NCBI RefSeq assembly: GCF_028769735.1
Contig: NC_088173.1
Span: forward strand, 24,368,038-24,432,037
Origin: Zonotrichia leucophrys gambelii
Lineage: Eukaryota > Chordata > Aves > Passeriformes > Passerellidae
DNA length: 64,000 nucleotides
Reading direction: 5' to 3'
Shown: piece by piece, positions 60,389-64,000 of the stretch
Numbering within the stretch: the first letter of the stretch is position 1
How the letters are laid out: every line of letters begins with the position of its first letter
Made by a program: the position numbers and the translations under genes
The notes under the pieces: model-generated
Seen by the model: only the letters and a program-made list of their open reading frames with translations
What the model was told of the DNA's origin: nothing
The model's database searches: none

Positions 60389-61859
60389 ACACTAATCCCT
60401 GTGCAAACAATGACCTCACAGGCCCAGCCTGCTATTTTTACCAGTATAGAAACTGGTGTTTCCATAGAAGCCTGTGTGGCTTTTCAAGGCATCATGAGCC
60501 AAACAAACACAGAAGTGCCAACTGGCAACTGCCACACCAAGATTGCCTTCATTTTTCAAAGCCAAATTGTCACCTACAGATGAGAAAGTCTATTTTAGAT
60601 GGCATACAAGCTAACATTGATCAAAGAGTCTCTGGTCCAGCCATGAACATCCTCCAGCCCAAGAGAGTGCACAAAAGTAAGAGAAATATATGCATTCCAG
60701 CAGTTTATTCAATGCAAACAGACAAGATTTTGATGATGAGTGGGACTGCAACAGCAAGTCTCAGAGTAATTAAATATGGCCACACATCACCTTTAAAGTA
60801 TTTCCATCAAGGTCAAGTAGGACCTACACTGAGGACAGAAGTTTGACATTTCCTTGCAAACAAGTGCAAGACTGCCACGTGCCATTATCTCACGATCACA
60901 GAAGGCCACAGGGTCACCTCCTCAGTTTGGTATGAAACACTGTACAGCTGGCCTGGGCAATTTGTCTCATTTATGAAATGTCTGAAAACAATTTAGAAAT
61001 AAAGAAACAAACAATAGCTGAAACATTTGTTAGCACACAGCACTGCCATGCAATGTCCCAGGGAAAAAAACAAAACACATTTTTTACCCCTTGTACCATC
61101 AGGCAAGTAACATACTTTTGTAAAAGGACAGGTATTTTGGAAGAAGCAATGCCCACATGAAGAGCTGTTCCTAACAGCATCTAATACAAAGTTCAGCAAG
61201 GCAAAGTTCATCAGTGAATCAATTGCCACATAAAACAGAGATAATTAAAGCAGCAGGAGTTCAGCCTGCCACCCTAGCTGTGCCTGGCACAGGCATAAGG
61301 AAGGAGAGAAAAAGTAACACTGATTACTATGGAAGGAACTATCTGTTTCTTCATCTACAAGAGAACCTCCAATTTCACTGACTTCTTGCAATTCTTTTCA
61401 GTAAGCTGCTTTTAGTCCAGTTTCACAATACCCTGTGTTCCCGACAGGTGTTTCCTTAGGGATTTTTACCCAAGTGTTATAGGTGGGTGTGTCCATCTTA
61501 ATTCTCCTCCCTTACTTATAAGGATTAAGTAGATTTCATTTCTTTAGGCATCCAGTAAAACTTAAAATTAGTAGTCCCTTGATGATCTAGACAAAGTGGA
61601 AGTGGGATACAACAGCCATGATTATCAATTAAAAACAAAAGTTTGCCAATATTGAAGAAGGTTTTAGTGCTAACCACTAGAAACATACATTCTGTGCATA
61701 CTGCAGAAATTGTACCTTATGCAAGTACAGTAATGAGACTAAAAAGCTTTTTCCCAAGAAACTCCACTTTTTCTTTTCTTTATTAATACACACATGGATT
61801 TTTGCTTGTTTTGCAAAAGAAAAATTTTTAAAAACACTAAACTCTTAATAAAAGCAGCT

Positions 61860-61862
<3 letters not shown>

Positions 61863-61891
<29 letters not shown>
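61863..61891. repeat. (TA)n microsatellite
   Basis: About 14 uninterrupted TA units. Likely length-polymorphic. Confidence 0.95.
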
Positions 61892-61897
<6 letters not shown>

Positions 61898-62383
61898 ACA
61901 AGTTAAGACCAAGCATATATTCTAGAAAAAGTCTTCATGTAGTTAAATTTACTTTTGGGGTAAGTTTAATGACAGTCTAAATGATCAGTGGTACTCCATA
62001 CAAGCTTAGGTTGAAAATATTAAGATGGTTCCTCTCAGACAGCTTAAGCACTCACTGACACTCTCAGAACTACTTTTCAACTTTTCATTTTGAAACTCTT
62101 TCTCAATGCATACTCACTCACTTTGATTTTGATTTTAACAGAAGATATTTAAAAATAAATACAACATAAACCTTTTTTTTTAATATTCATACATTTCTGC
62201 TGGCACAAAATCAATTTTTAGTCATTTCAGTTAAAAAAAGCAGAAGGAAAAAGAAAATCTGGTTGATCCTAACCTATTTTTCAATCTTTTTTTTTTCCTG
62301 CCATAGCCACCACCCAAGCTAGTTATCTGGCACACAGGCATACCACTAGTCCCACGCCACTGCTTTCTAATTGGGACTGTCAA

Positions 62384-62418
62384 AAGTGATGGCACCAAGA
62401 CCAAGTGATGGCACCAAG
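62384..62418. repeat. Short direct repeat, period 19
   Basis: AAGTGATGGCACCAAG occurs at 62384-62399 and at 62403-62418. Confidence 0.85.
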
Positions 62419-63406
62419 GCTTTTTGGAAGGATGAGTCACCTCTGAAGTGTCTTAATACTCCATCCACAGTGCCAGAGCTCATTTGTGCCTCCTGGCTAG
62501 AGATGAGGCTGTGGCCAGGGAGGAATTGCAATGTACAGTCTCAAAATGCACAGGAGGCTCGTTCTCCCACTGCCACTCGGATTCTTCCTGAAACAAACGC
62601 TGTAACTCCATCTCCTCAGTATTCCCTAAAGTCCCTAGCAATTCTGCAGTCTGTGCACCTCCACTGCTTTGCTCTCTCTCAGGCAGCTACTAAGCTGCTC
62701 CCTTGCTACCTCTACCTTCAATTTCTCCTCTGTATCCGGAGCACTATTTCACAGGCACAGCAAAAACAACAGGATTAGGAGTAATTCCACCAAGCAATCA
62801 GGAGAGGTCAAAGTGCTGGGCATCAGCTGTCACTCCCAGGCTGCACTGACACCCTAGCAGGAGCCCACTGGGAGCCAATACCACCTACTGCTCCAAGCAG
62901 CTCCAGCCCACAGGGTCAAATGCTCTCCAGAGATCAAAGGCAAAGGTTCAACAGAAATGCCTGACTGAGCCAAATGCATCACACTTGGAATTTTCCTAGC
63001 AGTTGATACCCATCAACTCTAAGCAAAGTATGCCCTGCCATAGGAAAAGGCTGGAAAATGTCCTCTTCCTGGCTAATTTCATTCCATACTTCTAATATTT
63101 TATGGATTTCCCTTCTCGTAGACAATCACTATGCATCACATATTAAGAATGCGTGCTCCACTTGAGTACAGCAGTTTATTCTGGTGCAAACATTCCTTAA
63201 TGTGCCAGCTGCAAAACTGCATCCTCAAAGACCTTTCTCCAGAAGTCCTCAAAACCCAAGTACTAACAATGACATACACATGAAATTAATTTTTTTTTGT
63301 AGTCCAAGTCTACTTCCTTGAAGGAGAAAGCTAAAAATTTTGATAGCATCATTTGTGCACATCACCTGACAGTACTGTCTCTTTATTTGTGCCAGACTTC
63401 TGCATT

Positions 63407-63665
63407 TCACAGAATATCCTGAGTTGGAAGGGACCCACAAGGATCATCAAGTCCAACTTCTGGCCCCGCACAGAACCATCCCCAAGAGCCACACCAGGTG
63501 CCTGAGGGTGTTGTCCAAACACTTCTTGAACTCTGTCAGGCTTGAAGCTGTGACCACTTCCCAGGGGAGCCTGTTCCAGTGGCCCACAAGAAAAGCTGAA
63601 AAAGCTTTTTTCTAATATCCAACCTAAACCTCCCTACACAACTTCAGGCCATTCCCTTGGGTCCT
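63407..63665 (-). repeat. CR1 LINE 3' end, antisense
   Basis: Plus strand shows the reverse complement of a CR1 3' region: CACAGAATATCCTGAGTTGG, AAGGGACCCACAAGGATCAT, then AAGTCCAACTTCTGGCCC and GAGCCTGTTCCAGTGG. The sense 3' end is at the left; the element is 5'-truncated at about 63665. Confidence 0.9.
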
Positions 63666-63764
63666 GACTCACTATGCTGCTTTAGCAAGAACCTAAACCT
63701 TCAAAATTTGTAACTGCCAGTTGTGGCAACCAAAATCACCTGGATTAAGGGGCAGGTGTACAAA

Positions 63765-63812
63765 AACCCCAAAACAAAACAAACAAACAAAAAACAAAAA
63801 CAAACAAAAAAA
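63765..63812. repeat. A-rich (AAAC)n low-complexity run
   Basis: Repeated CAAA/AAAC units, about 100 bp to the right of the antisense CR1 fragment. It is at the wrong end to be that element's tail. Confidence 0.8.
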
Positions 63813-64000
63813 CTAACCTCTAAACACAACAACAGTCAGCATCTGTCATTGACTGTTATGAAAGGCATCTTTTCACTCCTAGCTTTCAAGTGTAAGAAAA
63901 GGTTTTTAAGGAAACTCTAAGCTTTTTGACAGGCCAGTACAAATACACATGACTTTAATTGTGTTAAAGTCTGTGGCCTGAAGCAGTACTCAAGTGTCTA

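Larger units (their letters stand above)
56301..63406. other. Non-coding stretch with simple repeats and short duplications
   Basis: AT-rich, with A-rich tracts at about 57619-57665 and 59332-59378, a (TA)n run at 61863-61891, and short direct repeats at 59561-59597, 60351-60388 and 62384-62418. A GC-richer patch lies at about 59440-59940. No supported gene. Confidence 0.6.

Noticed and set aside
40231..64000. MND1 or TLR2, neighbours of TMEM131L in human
   Set aside because: No exon resembling either was found on either strand.
1..64000. tRNA, rRNA, snRNA genes, CRISPR arrays, endogenous retrovirus genes or LTR pairs
   Set aside because: No cloverleaf with promoter boxes, spaced repeat array, retroviral protein frame or paired LTR was recognised by reading both strands; a repeat-library search could still reveal diverged copies.

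Overview
This is a vertebrate nuclear window, most likely from a bird. It is AT-rich and intron-dominated. Its only recognisable interspersed repeats are CR1-type LINE fragments, typical of birds and other sauropsids, and one of them keeps the short ATTCTAT-like 3' tail. There is no bacterial or organellar organisation, no operon, no RNA gene and no CRISPR. Species cannot be fixed from the sequence alone.

One gene explains essentially all supported coding sequence. It is TMEM131L (transmembrane protein 131-like, KIAA0922 in human), on the minus strand and partial at both ends. I traced 29 consecutive coding exons, e1 (40159-40230) to e29 (1209-1329). Together they hold 4,098 nt with compatible phases at every junction and no internal stop, about 1,365 codons against roughly 1,600 residues for the human protein as I remember it. 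The first exon(s), with the signal peptide, were not found, so they should lie above 64000 or be too diverged to see. The last coding exon and 3' UTR lie below position 1.

Protein layout: e1-e3 encode a PapD/ASH-like beta-sandwich start. e4-e20 encode the rest of a long luminal/extracellular region rich in N-glycosylation sequons. The e20/e21 junction encodes the single transmembrane helix. e21-e29 encode a long, low-complexity, Ser/Lys-rich cytoplasmic tail containing the family's Ser/Gly/Trp signature (e26).

Region by region: 1-562 is an antisense CR1 fragment inside the last visible intron; 1209-27363 is dense with exons; 27364-37001 holds long introns with two exons, including a GC-rich island near 30.2-30.8 kb and the 5.7 kb intron 4; 37002-40230 holds e1-e4. 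From 40231 to 64000 there is no convincing exon. It is probably a long 5' intron (or partly 5' flank) with CR1 fragments, simple repeats and several short direct duplications.

I found no convincing novel system. The observations most worth checking are a phase-incompatible candidate cryptic exon in intron 22, a GC-AG intron after e29, two NAGNAG tandem acceptors, and a 30-bp CR1-derived segment present as two exact copies 1.55 kb apart.
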